Assembly: GCF_018613575.1 (NCBI RefSeq)
Contig: NZ_JAGGPX010000005.1
Location: 1 to 64,000, forward strand
Length of the DNA stretch: 64,000 nt
Source of the DNA: Planococcus sp. ISL-110
GTDB taxonomy: Bacteria > Bacillota > Bacilli > Bacillales_A > Planococcaceae
Direction of reading: 5' to 3'
Shown here: positions 47,015-55,701 of the stretch, piece after piece
Layout of the letters: each line of letters opens with the position of its first letter
Position numbering within the stretch: the first letter of the stretch is position 1
Position numbers and translations under genes: made by a program
Notes under the pieces: model-generated
Database searches by the model: none
What the model was told of the DNA's origin: nothing
The model's input: only the letters and a program-made list of their open reading frames with translations

Positions 47015-48099
47015 CAACGCATATTTTAATTATTGGATTGGGTTTGATTGGGGGGTCGCTTGCAAAAGCACTTCAGCGCAACAGTGATGTTCATGTGGCG
47101 GGTTACGATGCTGATCCATTAACTGCCAGAAAAGCTTTTAAGATGGGCATCATACATAGCTCGCCTCCATCGCTTGAACAGGCTGCCTCTGAAGCAGATG
47201 TCATTGTTTTTGCTACGCCGGTAGGTGCTACGATCAAGTTGATGGAGCAAAGCAAATATTGGAGTTTAAAAGACGACGTCATTTTGACAGATACGGGAAG
47301 CACTAAATTGCAGATCATGGAAGCGGCGAAAACTCTCAACCATTTATTTATTGGTGGACACCCAATGGCGGGTTCGCATAAAAGTGGTGTCGAGGCTGCA
47401 AAAGATGTCTTATTTGAAAATGCCTTTTATATTTTAACGCCGGGTGACAGCACGGATGAAAAACGCCTTCAGTTTCTAAAGGATTTGTTGGTGGTTACAA
47501 AAGCTAAAGTGGAAGTATTGCCGGCCGAAGAGCATGATCATATGACAGCTATCGTCAGCCATTTTCCTCATCTGATTGCGGCATCCTTGGTCCACCAACT
47601 GGATCAGGAGGAAAAGTTTCCTTTTGCCCGGCAATTGGCGGCTGGTGGTTTCCGCGATACCACGCGTATTGCCTCGGCAAATCCAGAAATGTGGCGTGAT
47701 ATCACCACGCAGAATAACGCCATGATCGTCCAGCAACTGAGCAACTGGATGGAACAGATGGATCAATTGAAAGACATGCTCGTGAAAAACGATCCGGAAC
47801 CAATCCAGCAATTCTTTTCGCATGCCAAAATGGTGCGGGACAAACTTCCGATTGCAGGACACGGAGCAATGTTTTCCGTTTTTGATCTATACATTGATAT
47901 ACCGGATGTACCAGGCAGCATTTCGGAACTGACGGGCTATTTGGCAGAAGAAGGGATCAGCATCGTCAACCTCCGGATTCTGGAAACGCGGGAAGATGTA
48001 TTCGGTATTCTGGTCATTAGTTTCCAGACAGCTGAAGACCGCGCCCGTGCACAAAAATGCATCTCAGCACGGACAGTTTACGATTCGTATATTTCCTGA
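47011..48099 (+). CDS. tyrA: Prephenate dehydrogenase TyrA
   Basis: 362-aa NAD-dependent enzyme of tyrosine synthesis. N-terminal GLGLIGGSLAKAL nucleotide motif, GGHPMAGSHKSG in the active site, and a C-terminal ACT domain (DVPGSISELTGYLAEEG, about 290-360) for tyrosine feedback. It begins with GTG overlapping the aroH stop (GTGA). Confidence 0.95.
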   Translation: MTTHILIIGLGLIGGSLAKALQRNSDVHVAGYDADPLTARKAFKMGIIHSSPPSLEQAASEADVIVFATPVGATIKLMEQSKYWSLKDDVILTDTGSTKLQIMEAAKTLNHLFIGGHPMAGSHKSGVEAAKDVLFENAFYILTPGDSTDEKRLQFLKDLLVVTKAKVEVLPAEEHDHMTAIVSHFPHLIAASLVHQLDQEEKFPFARQLAAGGFRDTTRIASANPEMWRDITTQNNAMIVQQLSNWMEQMDQLKDMLVKNDPEPIQQFFSHAKMVRDKLPIAGHGAMFSVFDLYIDIPDVPGSISELTGYLAEEGISIVNLRILETREDVFGILVISFQTAEDRARAQKCISARTVYDSYIS

Positions 48100-48114
48100 A
48101 AGGACGGATAAGCC

Positions 48115-49407
48115 ATGGCATTATCGTTGAAATATGAAAAACCATCCCTGAAGGGAAGCATTCAAGTGCCAGGGGATAAATCGATTTCCCACCGGGCCAT
48201 CATGTTTGGATCCATGGCAACAGGCACGACAACAGTAGAAGGATTCCTGATGGGGGACGATTGCTTAAGCACCATTTCCTGCTTCAAGAAACTGGGAGTG
48301 AAAATCGATATTACAGATCAGCTGGTGACCATCCAAAGCGATGGGGAGGATTCCTGGGAAGAGCCTTCTGAAGTATTGGACACCGGCAACTCAGGAACCA
48401 CAACACGCCTGATGCTCGGTTTATTGGCAGGGACAGGCTTTCACTCGGTTTTGGCGGGTGACGAATCGATCGCCAAGCGTCCGATGAAGCGCATCATCAA
48501 TCCGCTTCGTGAGATGGGTGCGGATATTCGCGGGCGCCAGGATGGACAGTACACACCATTGGCAGTTCAAGGAACCAGGCTGAAGGCGATTGACTATACG
48601 TTGCCAGTGGCAAGTGCCCAAGTGAAATCTGCTATTTTATTAGCTGCCTTAAAAGCAGAGGGCAAGACGGTCATCCACGAGCCGATTGCTTCACGTGACC
48701 ATACAGAAATCATGCTGGAACATTTTGGTGCGACGATCACGCGGGAAGACCACTTGATCAAACTGGAAGGCGGCCAAAAACTGACTGCTACCCATGTACA
48801 GGTGCCTGGTGATATTTCGTCTGCTGCGTTTATGATCGGTGCTGCCTTGATTACGGAAGGCAGCAAAGTGACCTTGGAAAATGTCGGCGTAAATCCGACG
48901 CGGACGGGCATTTTGGATGTTGTCGAAAAAATGGGCGGTATTATCGAGAAAGAAGAAATCGATACGCAGGGAGAACGCTCGGCTGATTTGATCATCTCTT
49001 CGGGCAGATTGAAAGGAATCGAAATCGGCGGGGATCTGATTCCGAGGTTAATCGACGAAATTCCTTTGATCGCCCTCATTGCGACGCAGGCAGAGGGAAC
49101 GACCATAATCAAAGACGCTGAAGAGTTGCGGGTTAAGGAAACGGACCGCATTGCTGCAGTCGTCAAGGAATTATCGAAAATGGGCGCAGACATCGAAGCG
49201 ACAGAAGACGGTATGATCATACATGGACCGACGGCCTTGACCGGTGCTGAAATGACTTCCTACGGCGATCACCGCCTCGGCATGATGGCGGCAATCGGTG
49301 CTTTGGCAGCATCTGGAGAAATCGTGATCGACGATCCGGACTGCATCTCAATCTCTTATCCGAACTTCTTTGAACAACTGAATTTACTGACAAATGGACT
49401 CTCCTGA
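48115..49407 (+). CDS. aroA: 3-phosphoshikimate 1-carboxyvinyltransferase (EPSP synthase)
   Basis: 430-aa enzyme joining shikimate 3-phosphate and [33 protein letters not shown] and RVKETDRI are diagnostic; the product feeds aroC. B. subtilis names it aroE. The stop codon lies inside the operon terminator loop. Confidence 0.96.
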   Translation: MALSLKYEKPSLKGSIQVPGDKSISHRAIMFGSMATGTTTVEGFLMGDDCLSTISCFKKLGVKIDITDQLVTIQSDGEDSWEEPSEVLDTGNSGTTTRLMLGLLAGTGFHSVLAGDESIAKRPMKRIINPLREMGADIRGRQDGQYTPLAVQGTRLKAIDYTLPVASAQVKSAILLAALKAEGKTVIHEPIASRDHTEIMLEHFGATITREDHLIKLEGGQKLTATHVQVPGDISSAAFMIGAALITEGSKVTLENVGVNPTRTGILDVVEKMGGIIEKEEIDTQGERSADLIISSGRLKGIEIGGDLIPRLIDEIPLIALIATQAEGTTIIKDAEELRVKETDRIAAVVKELSKMGADIEATEDGMIIHGPTALTGAEMTSYGDHRLGMMAAIGALAASGEIVIDDPDCISISYPNFFEQLNLLTNGLS

Positions 49408-49420
49408 TGGAGAGTTTTTT
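49398..49420 (+). terminator. Terminator of the aro operon
   Basis: ACTCTCC/GGAGAGT stem with a TGAT loop that contains the aroA stop codon, then six T. Confidence 0.9.
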
Positions 49421-49483
49421 ATTATGATAAAGCAGATCTTTCGTGTAGGATGAGAGTAAGAATGTGAAGGAAAAGGTGATAGG

Positions 49484-50737
49484 ATGGCTAACTTGCAAGA
49501 GATACAAAAAGCGGTGGAACAAGGAGATCCAAATCTTCTGAACACCTTATTGGACAGCTATTTGCTGCAGGGAGATCCCGATGAGCAATACGGTTTGTCG
49601 GAATGGCTGGCGGAAATCGGCTTTGTGGAAGAAGCAATCAAAGTGCTCGAGCATCTACAGTACATTTTTCCTGAAGAAGCGCAGCTGACAATCGATCGGG
49701 CCAATCTGCTGATTGACGCCGACCGGGAAGACGATGCATTGAATGCATTAATGGAAGTACCTAAAGACGATGAGCTATATGCTCAGGCACTTGTGACACT
49801 GGCAGACCTGTTCCAGCTGCAGGGCTTGCTTGAAGCTGCTGAGAACCGCTTAAACGAAGCAATTGAACTGATGCCGGAGGAACCGCTGCTGCAGCAGGCG
49901 AAAGCGGAATTGCTGCTGGATTCCGGACGCTACCTGGAATCGGCGAAAATTTATCAGGAGCTTGAAGCGCAGCAGATCGTGATTGAAGGCGTCAATCTTT
50001 CTGAACGGCTGGCCGAGGTTTACAGTGCGGGTGCTGCATATGAAGAAGCTTTACCTTATTACGAGAAAGTCCTTGAAGATCAGGCTGCTCCGGATGTTCT
50101 GTTTGGAGCAGCATTTGCGGCTTTCCAGACGCGCCAATATGAAATGGCCGTCCGCCGACTCGACGAATTGATTGGAATCGATCCAGATTACTTCTCCGCA
50201 TATTTATTGAAATCGCAAAGCCTAAACATGACGGAAGATTATGAGGCTGCCTATCAGGCGATAAGCGAAGGCATCGCCAGAGACGAATTCGACAAGGAAT
50301 TATACTTGTTTGCCGGCAAGTTGGCCATGAAGCTCGGTAAGGCAGAAGAAGGCGTCGGCCACCTGCGCCAAGCAATCGCTTTGGATCCGGAATACATGGA
50401 GGCCATCTACACACTGGTATCCTATTTCCATGCCGAAGAGCGGGATGAAGAAGTTCTGGAACTTGCAGATATGGTGATTGAAAGCGGTGATGATTGGGCA
50501 GGCCTTTATCCAATGATTGCCGAAGCCTATGAACGTGCTGAAGACTACAAGCAGGCTACCGTCTATTATGAGAAAGCTTACCCGGCTTTTAAAGACGACG
50601 CTACTTTCCTTAGAAAATATGCCTTATTTTTAATAGAAGAAGGAAAACGTGGAACCGCCCTCGAAATTATTAAAGAACTGCAGGTATTGGAACCGGAAAA
50701 TCCAGAATGGTTCGACTGGCAGCAGTCGTTTGAATGA
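49484..50737 (+). CDS. ypiA: TPR-repeat protein YpiA
   Basis: 417-aa cytoplasmic protein made almost wholly of tetratricopeptide-type helical hairpins (for example AGAAYEEALPYYEKVLED, AEAYERAEDYKQATVYYEKAY). Its Listeria and B. subtilis relatives work with ReoY in the ClpCP-dependent turnover of MurA, the first enzyme of peptidoglycan synthesis. The next gene is reoY, with an AAAGGAGG site overlapping the end of ypiA. Confidence 0.9.
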   Translation: MANLQEIQKAVEQGDPNLLNTLLDSYLLQGDPDEQYGLSEWLAEIGFVEEAIKVLEHLQYIFPEEAQLTIDRANLLIDADREDDALNALMEVPKDDELYAQALVTLADLFQLQGLLEAAENRLNEAIELMPEEPLLQQAKAELLLDSGRYLESAKIYQELEAQQIVIEGVNLSERLAEVYSAGAAYEEALPYYEKVLEDQAAPDVLFGAAFAAFQTRQYEMAVRRLDELIGIDPDYFSAYLLKSQSLNMTEDYEAAYQAISEGIARDEFDKELYLFAGKLAMKLGKAEEGVGHLRQAIALDPEYMEAIYTLVSYFHAEERDEEVLELADMVIESGDDWAGLYPMIAEAYERAEDYKQATVYYEKAYPAFKDDATFLRKYALFLIEEGKRGTALEIIKELQVLEPENPEWFDWQQSFE

Positions 50738-50751
50738 AAGGAGGAATTTTC

Positions 50752-51315
50752 ATGACCGCTTCAGTGTCGATAGGTGAAAAAAAGCAATTCGTCCGTTGGT
50801 TTCTGCAATCATACAAGATGAAAAGACGCGAGTGCATTTGGATTCTTAATTACATGTTGAGCAACGAAGATCTGCTTGAAAAAACCCATTTTGTTGAAGA
50901 AGCGCATTATTGTCCGCGTGCCATGGTCATGTCCTCAACTGAATCGAAGGAAATACCGTTTCGTTTCTACAAAGGAAATCTGATGACAGCAGATGCGGAA
51001 AAGTCGTTTCACGACTTGCGCTTAAATCCTGATGATGATCTGTATGTGCAATTGAATTTCCCGAACATTCCTCCACCAGCCCTTTATTTATCGGTGCTGG
51101 AAGAAAATCCGCATATGCCCAAAAATGCTTCAGTCAATGAACAGGACCGACTGATTGCTGAAAAGATTCTCGAAGAAAGCATGTCAACCTTCCAGGAAGA
51201 AACGATCTATAAGCAAATTGATGAGGCGCTGGATGCCAATGATCGCGACCGGTTCTTTGAACTGTCAGCGATGCTCCAAGCGTTTAAAACCATAAAAAAG
51301 ACGGAGAGTGAATAA
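50752..51315 (+). CDS. reoY: ReoY/YpiB family regulator of MurA degradation (UPF0302)
   Basis: 187-aa UPF0302 protein. KKQFVRWFLQSYKMKRRECIWILNY-type N-terminus and the small C-terminal IDEAL-like helix (IYKQIDEALDANDRDRFFELS) fit YpiB/ReoY. In Listeria ReoY promotes MurA degradation by ClpCP; the role here is by homology. ATG 50752 after AGGAGG is chosen over the frame start at 50734. Confidence 0.88.
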   Translation: MTASVSIGEKKQFVRWFLQSYKMKRRECIWILNYMLSNEDLLEKTHFVEEAHYCPRAMVMSSTESKEIPFRFYKGNLMTADAEKSFHDLRLNPDDDLYVQLNFPNIPPPALYLSVLEENPHMPKNASVNEQDRLIAEKILEESMSTFQEETIYKQIDEALDANDRDRFFELSAMLQAFKTIKKTESE

Positions 51316-51320
51316 GGGTT

Positions 51321-51773
51321 ATGCATTTTATCGGAAAAGAAATGGATCAATACCTAAACCAGCAGGACTATGTAGATACAGCTGTAGTGCCGCTTCTTCA
51401 ATTGGATTTAAGCGCGAATGGGATGAAGCCAAGTGCTGGAGCTTCCGAATACCTTCAAACCTTAACTGCATTATTGGAAAAGCAATTCAAAGGGCGGATA
51501 CTTTTGCTTCCGCCCGTTTCTTATGCCAAAATAGCGAATCGGCAGCGAATTGCCGATGAACTTTCAGAGGAACTGAAACAGACGAAGTTCAAACACGTGT
51601 TTTATTTGACGACTGATTCGGAATGGCGGACCATCGACAGCCTAAAAAATGTTTTATGGCTGCCTGCAATTCCAATCGAAGATATGGACCAATCTTTCAA
51701 GAAATCGGTCATGGAAGACCAGTTGAGACAGGTATTGCCGCTATTTACGAAAGAATGGTCACATCATTCATGA
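51321..51773 (+). CDS. ypiF: DUF2487 protein YpiF
   Basis: 150-aa soluble protein of the DUF2487 family, of unknown function. It starts 5 bp after reoY and lies directly before qcrA, as in B. subtilis, where ypiF precedes the bc-type complex operon. No catalytic motif is recognisable. Confidence 0.82.
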   Translation: MHFIGKEMDQYLNQQDYVDTAVVPLLQLDLSANGMKPSAGASEYLQTLTALLEKQFKGRILLLPPVSYAKIANRQRIADELSEELKQTKFKHVFYLTTDSEWRTIDSLKNVLWLPAIPIEDMDQSFKKSVMEDQLRQVLPLFTKEWSHHS

Positions 51774-51777
51774 AATG

Positions 51778-51794
51778 TTCACAAACTGTGTGAA
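51778..51794. promoter_or_regulatory. 17-bp palindrome upstream of the qcr promoter
   Basis: TTCACAAACTGTGTGAA is a perfect inverted repeat (TTCACA-N5-TGTGAA). It is centred about 60 bp before the predicted qcr transcription start, a usual place for an activator. The half-site order is opposite to Crp/Fnr (TGTGA-N6-TCACA) and Rex boxes, so the binding protein is unknown. Confidence 0.4.
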
Positions 51795-51810
51795 TACGCT
51801 GATTGCGATA

Positions 51811-51839
51811 TTGACCTAAAGATTTGATTGATATATCAT
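51811..51839 (+). promoter_or_regulatory. Predicted promoter of qcrABC
   Basis: TTGACC (51811-51816) and TATCAT (51834-51839) are separated by an ideal 17 bp and lie 75 bp before the qcrA start. Confidence 0.6.
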
Positions 51840-51913
51840 TAGGTTGTCCTAGTAATTATATTTGATTGAGTATGTCCATTGGACTGACCTTGAATGTTAG
51901 AGGGGGGAAAAGG

Positions 51914-52417
51914 ATGAGTAATAATCGTGTATCACGACGTCAATTTTTAGGCTACACATTAACTGGTGTAGGCGGCTTTATGGCAGCAGGAATGTTGATG
52001 CCAATGGTTCGTTTTGCGGTAGACCCGATACTTCAGCAAAAAGAAGGCGGAGATTTCGTTTTAACTGATCAAGCTGTAGCTGATATCACTGAAGAACCGG
52101 TACGTGTCGACTTTTCATATGAACAAACAGACGCGTGGTATGTATCTGAAGTGACGAATTCGGCTTGGGTGTATAAAGAAGGCGATAAGTTAATCGCGCT
52201 TTCACCTGTATGCAAACATTTAGGATGTACAGTGAACTGGGCGGGAGATCCAGAACAACCGACACAATTCTTCTGTCCATGCCACGCAGGCCGTTATGAG
52301 AAAAACGGACAGAACATCGCAGGAACACCACCGCTTGGCCCACTGGACGAGTACGAAGTACAAGAACAGGATGGCTTTGTAGCTATCGGTGCAGTAAGAC
52401 AAAACACATTAGTTTAA
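51914..52417 (+). CDS. qcrA: Menaquinol:cytochrome c reductase Rieske subunit QcrA
   Basis: 167-aa Rieske iron-sulfur protein. A twin-arginine-type N-terminus (SRRQFLGY) and a membrane span precede the 2Fe-2S domain with CKHLGC and CPCHAGRY (two Cys, two His ligands plus the disulfide pair). ATG 51914 follows AGAGGGGGGAAAAGG; the longer frame from 51866 has no site. First gene of qcrABC. Confidence 0.95.
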   Translation: MSNNRVSRRQFLGYTLTGVGGFMAAGMLMPMVRFAVDPILQQKEGGDFVLTDQAVADITEEPVRVDFSYEQTDAWYVSEVTNSAWVYKEGDKLIALSPVCKHLGCTVNWAGDPEQPTQFFCPCHAGRYEKNGQNIAGTPPLGPLDEYEVQEQDGFVAIGAVRQNTLV

Positions 52418-52439
52418 TAGTTAAGGGGGTACGACACCA

Positions 52440-53114
52440 GTGCTAAACAAGTTATATGATTGGGTTGATGAGCGATTAGACATCACGCCTATCTGGCGTG
52501 ATATTGCTGACCATGAAGTACCTGAGCACGTAAACCCCGCACACCACTTTTCAGCATTTGTTTATTGTTTTGGAGGACTGACATTTTTCATTACAGTGAT
52601 TCAGATTTTATCCGGTATGTTCTTAACCATGTATTATGTACCAGATATTGAAAATGCTTGGCAGTCGGTTTATTATCTTCAAAACGAAGTCGCTTTTGGA
52701 GAAATTGTGCGTGGGATGCACCACTGGGGAGCTTCTCTTGTAGTTGTTATGATTTTCCTTCATACACTGCGGGTATTCTTTACAGGTTCTTATAAGAAGC
52801 CTCGTGAATTGAACTGGGTCGTTGGAGTTCTGTTATTCGGCGTTATCCTTGGCTTAAGTTTCACAGGCTACTTGCTTCCTTGGGATATGAAAGCTCTATT
52901 TGCAACAAAAGTTGGGATTGAAATTGCAGCATCTGTACCGGTTATCGGTGGTATGATCAAAGTTTTATTGGCTGGGGATTCAACAATTCTTGGTGCACAG
53001 ACTTTGACGCGCTTCTTCGCTATCCATGTCTTCTTCTTGCCTGCAGCTTTGCTTGGGTTGCTAGCTGCTCACTTTATCATGATCAGAAGACAGGGTATTT
53101 CAGGACCGCTATAA
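52440..53114 (+). CDS. qcrB: Menaquinol:cytochrome c reductase cytochrome b subunit QcrB
   Basis: 224-aa cytochrome b6-type membrane protein with four spans and haem-ligand histidines in MHHWGASLVVVMIFLHTLR and FAIHVFFLPAALLGLLAAH. GTG start 9-10 nt after AAGGGGG. Sequence follows B. subtilis QcrB almost along the whole length. It receives electrons from menaquinol. Confidence 0.96.
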   Translation: MLNKLYDWVDERLDITPIWRDIADHEVPEHVNPAHHFSAFVYCFGGLTFFITVIQILSGMFLTMYYVPDIENAWQSVYYLQNEVAFGEIVRGMHHWGASLVVVMIFLHTLRVFFTGSYKKPRELNWVVGVLLFGVILGLSFTGYLLPWDMKALFATKVGIEIAASVPVIGGMIKVLLAGDSTILGAQTLTRFFAIHVFFLPAALLGLLAAHFIMIRRQGISGPL

Positions 53115-53152
53115 TTTAGTCCGCAACACGGATTTATTAAGGAGGGAACACT

Positions 53153-53935
53153 ATGCATCGCGGAAAAGGGATGAAATTTGTAGGGGATTCGCGTGTTCCA
53201 GGTATGGAATTCCGTAAGCCGAATGTTCCTAAAGATTACTCCGAATACCCTGGTAAAACTGAAGCCTTCTGGCCAAACTTCCTTTTGAAAGAATGGATGA
53301 TTGGTTCAGTCTTCTTGATTGGATATTTGCTTTTGACTGCCGCTCATCCGTCGCCTCTTGAAGGCCAGGCTGATCCGACTGATACAGCTTATATTCCTTT
53401 GCCAGACTGGTATTTCTTGTTCTTATATCAATTACTGAAATACGAATTCGCTTCCGGACCATTCAACGTAGTGGGCGCTATCATAATGCCGGGTCTAGCT
53501 TTCGGAGCACTTATGTTAGCTCCATTCTTGGATCGCGGACCGGAAAGACGTCCTTCGAAACGTCCATTGCCTACAGGATTCATGATTCTTGCCATCGCTT
53601 CTATCATATTCCTGACATGGGAATCGGTAGCAAACCATGACTGGGAAGCTGCTGAAGCGCAAGGGCAGATCACGCAGGAAGTTGAAATTGATACAACTGA
53701 TCCAGGATATGAAATTTACTCTGCTTCAGCATGTATCAGTTGCCACGGTGATAATCTTGAAGGGGCAGTTGGTCCGACACTTGTTGGTACCGGATTGTCG
53801 CCTGAAGAAATCGCTGAAATTGCTGTCAACGGCATTCAAGCAGGCGGAGCACAAACTATGCCGCCTTCATGGGACGGAACAGATGAAGATCTGCAAGTCT
53901 TAGCTGAATTTATTTCAGGCCTTGAAGCTGAATAA
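53153..53935 (+). CDS. qcrC: Menaquinol:cytochrome c reductase cytochrome b/c subunit QcrC
   Basis: 260-aa fusion of a subunit-IV-like part (three spans, LPDWYFLFLYQLLKYE) with a C-terminal cytochrome c domain carrying the haem motif CISCH and a later Met ligand. The fused cytochrome c is typical of Bacillales complexes and needs the resABC maturation system at 15-18 kb. AAGGAGGG precedes the ATG. Confidence 0.95.
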   Translation: MHRGKGMKFVGDSRVPGMEFRKPNVPKDYSEYPGKTEAFWPNFLLKEWMIGSVFLIGYLLLTAAHPSPLEGQADPTDTAYIPLPDWYFLFLYQLLKYEFASGPFNVVGAIIMPGLAFGALMLAPFLDRGPERRPSKRPLPTGFMILAIASIIFLTWESVANHDWEAAEAQGQITQEVEIDTTDPGYEIYSASACISCHGDNLEGAVGPTLVGTGLSPEEIAEIAVNGIQAGGAQTMPPSWDGTDEDLQVLAEFISGLEAE

Positions 53936-53944
53936 TAAAAGTAG

Positions 53945-53973
53945 AAAAGAGCCGGGAAACCGGCTCTTTTTTT
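53945..53973 (+). terminator. Terminator of qcrABC
   Basis: AAAAGAGCCGG/CCGGCTCTTTT with a GAAA tetraloop and further T residues; a very stable intrinsic terminator. Confidence 0.95.
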
Positions 53974-53996
53974 CTACCCTGAAAGGAAGAAAAACA

Positions 53997-54608
53997 ATGC
54001 TTTCCTTCGCAATTAAGATTTCTGCTTGGCTCATGTACCGCCCATTTTTAATTATGCTTTTCTTTATAAATCTGGGCGGTACGATTTATGGATACATATG
54101 GTATGGCTGGCAGATGAAAATAACCGAACCGATCTTTTTGATTTTTGTTCCAGATAGTCCGACGGCAAGCCTTTTTTTTACCATTGTTCTGGGATTATGG
54201 ATTTTTGGCAAACGGAGCCGGCTGTTTGAAGCATTGGCATTCGTGACTCTGATCAAATACGGCTTATGGGCAGTCGTCATGAATTTGCTGACGCTGTGGG
54301 AGACCGGTTCAATCGGTTGGATTGGCTGGATGCTGATCGGTTCGCATTTCGCCATGGCACTGCAGGCTATTCTATATATTGAACATTTTCGTTTTGGCTG
54401 GCTGTCCGTGGCATTGGCTGCAGTTTGGACCTTGCATAACGACGTAATCGATTATGTCTTCGGGCAAATGCCAATTTACAGTACTTTGAGTGAGTATAGC
54501 AGCCAAATCGGTTATTTTACATTCTGGCTGTCGATTGCCTGTGTGATTTTCGCCTTTTATGTCGCTCATCTGAACAAAGCACAATCCGTTTTAGTTGACC
54601 AAAGTTGA
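53997..54608 (+). CDS. ypjA: DUF1405 membrane protein YpjA
   Basis: 203-aa polytopic membrane protein with about six hydrophobic helices, family DUF1405, function unknown. The start is ATG 53997 after GAAAGGAAG; the longer frame from 53922 would translate the qcr terminator. Position directly after qcrC matches B. subtilis ypjA. ypjB, a sporulation-linked gene next in B. subtilis, is absent. Confidence 0.86.
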   Translation: MLSFAIKISAWLMYRPFLIMLFFINLGGTIYGYIWYGWQMKITEPIFLIFVPDSPTASLFFTIVLGLWIFGKRSRLFEALAFVTLIKYGLWAVVMNLLTLWETGSIGWIGWMLIGSHFAMALQAILYIEHFRFGWLSVALAAVWTLHNDVIDYVFGQMPIYSTLSEYSSQIGYFTFWLSIACVIFAFYVAHLNKAQSVLVDQS

Positions 54609-54663
54609 CTAACACAAGTAAAATAAGGGTAACAAGCAGGAAGAAAGAGGTGTTCATTTATAC

Positions 54664-55347
54664 ATGGATATGGGTGGTTATATCTTATATTTTATCCTTT
54701 TGCTGATTATCCCAATTTGGGCTCAATTCAAACTGAAAAGAACGTATGGTAAATATTCGAAAATCCGTTCTACATCCGGACATACTGGGGCAGAGGTAGC
54801 ACGCATCATTTTGGATGGTAATGGTCTTCAAGATGTGAAAATTGTGGAGAGTCGCGGCATGTTGAGTGATCACTACAATCCGTTAACGAAAGTCGTTGCC
54901 CTCAGCAGCCATAATTACCATGAAGCCTCAGTCGCTGGAACCGCGGTTGCAGCTCACGAAGTCGGACATGCGATCCAGGATGCGGAAGCCTATTCGTTCC
55001 TTCGCCTTCGCCATCGTCTAGTGCCGATTGTCAATATCTCTTCGAACATGTCGTGGATTTTCATCATGATTGGTTTCTTTTCTGCATGGAGCGGGGCATT
55101 GTTGATCGGAATTATCCTTTTGGCAGCCGGTGTGATCTTCCAATTGGTGACGTTGCCGGTTGAGTTTAACGCTTCGAGCCGGGCAATGGACCAATTGCTG
55201 TCGCATAACATCATCCGAAATGAAGAAGAACGCGATGCAAAAAAAGTATTGAGTGCAGCAGCGATGACTTATGTAGCTGCCACTGCAGTTGCAGTGCTTG
55301 AACTGGCACGATTGATACTGATCTACACAAGCATGAACCGTTCATAA
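54664..55347 (+). CDS. YugP-family membrane zinc metallopeptidase
   Basis: 227-aa membrane protein with a zinc-binding HEVGH motif in AVAAHEVGHAIQDAEAYS (about residues 97-113), an N-terminal span and several C-terminal spans. It closely resembles B. subtilis YugP (peptidase family of neutral zinc membrane proteases); substrate unknown. It occupies the place where ypjB stands in B. subtilis, so it is a local insertion or relocation. Confidence 0.86.
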   Translation: MDMGGYILYFILLLIIPIWAQFKLKRTYGKYSKIRSTSGHTGAEVARIILDGNGLQDVKIVESRGMLSDHYNPLTKVVALSSHNYHEASVAGTAVAAHEVGHAIQDAEAYSFLRLRHRLVPIVNISSNMSWIFIMIGFFSAWSGALLIGIILLAAGVIFQLVTLPVEFNASSRAMDQLLSHNIIRNEEERDAKKVLSAAAMTYVAATAVAVLELARLILIYTSMNRS

Positions 55348-55350
55348 AAA

Positions 55351-55373
55351 AACGGCCCGATAAACGGGCCGTT
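55351..55373 (-). terminator. Terminator facing leftward transcription (ypjC side), duplicate A
   Basis: AACGGCCCG/CGGGCCGTT stem with an ATAAA loop; seven A on its left give the T-run only on the minus strand. It is a near-copy (one mismatch in 23 bp) of the hairpin at 55638-55660. Confidence 0.75.
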
Positions 55374-55637
55374 GAGCTTGTAGACAAAAGAATATTTATG
55401 GTATTCAAAGAATGAATACTCATTTTATCGCGTTTATACTGGATTCTCCGCTCCAGGTGGACGCTTTCCGCGGACGAAGCGCTGAGCCTCCTCGTCGCAA
55501 GCTCCTGCGGGGTCTCATCACTCCGTTCTACCGCAGGAGTCGCCGCCTTGCGCTCCAAATCCTTGAGTGAAGGGATTACTAGGCTTGTTGGGGTTATACA
55601 CCGCTATTCGTTTTTATTAGACTTTGTCTACAGCCTG
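55374..55637. repeat. GC-rich repeat type B element with inverted ends, flanked by duplicated hairpin
   Basis: A 264-bp insert lies between two 23-bp direct repeats (55351-55373, 55638-55660). Its ends include GTAGACAAA (55380-55388) and TTTGTCTAC (55623-55631) in inverted orientation. The core 55452-55560 holds GGACGCTTTCCGCGGACGAAG, split by hairpins, GAGCCTCCTCGTCGC, CTCCTGCGGGGTCTCA and CCGCAGGAGTCGCCGCCTT. Similar core sequence recurs at 8.5 and 61.6 kb. No gene is present in this 354-bp gap. Confidence 0.7.
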
Positions 55638-55664
55638 AACGGCCCGATAAATGGGCCGTTTTTT
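55638..55664 (+). terminator. Terminator facing rightward transcription (yugP side), duplicate B
   Basis: AACGGCCC/GGGCCGTT stem with T residues following on the plus strand, 290 bp after the metallopeptidase gene and on the far side of the repeat element. Confidence 0.8.
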
Positions 55665-55701
55665 CTATGTTCGATTTTGTAAGGCTTGCACTTTTCTACA
55701 A

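Noticed and set aside
48594-49220. 208-codon minus-strand frame inside aroA
   Set aside because: Antisense to a complete EPSP synthase with all motifs; no ribosome site or family similarity.
51778-51794. Fnr or Rex operator before qcrA
   Set aside because: Half-sites are in the reverse order (TTCACA then TGTGAA) with a 5-bp gap, unlike TGTGA-N6-TCACA or TTGTGAA-N4-TTCACAA; kept only as an unassigned palindrome.
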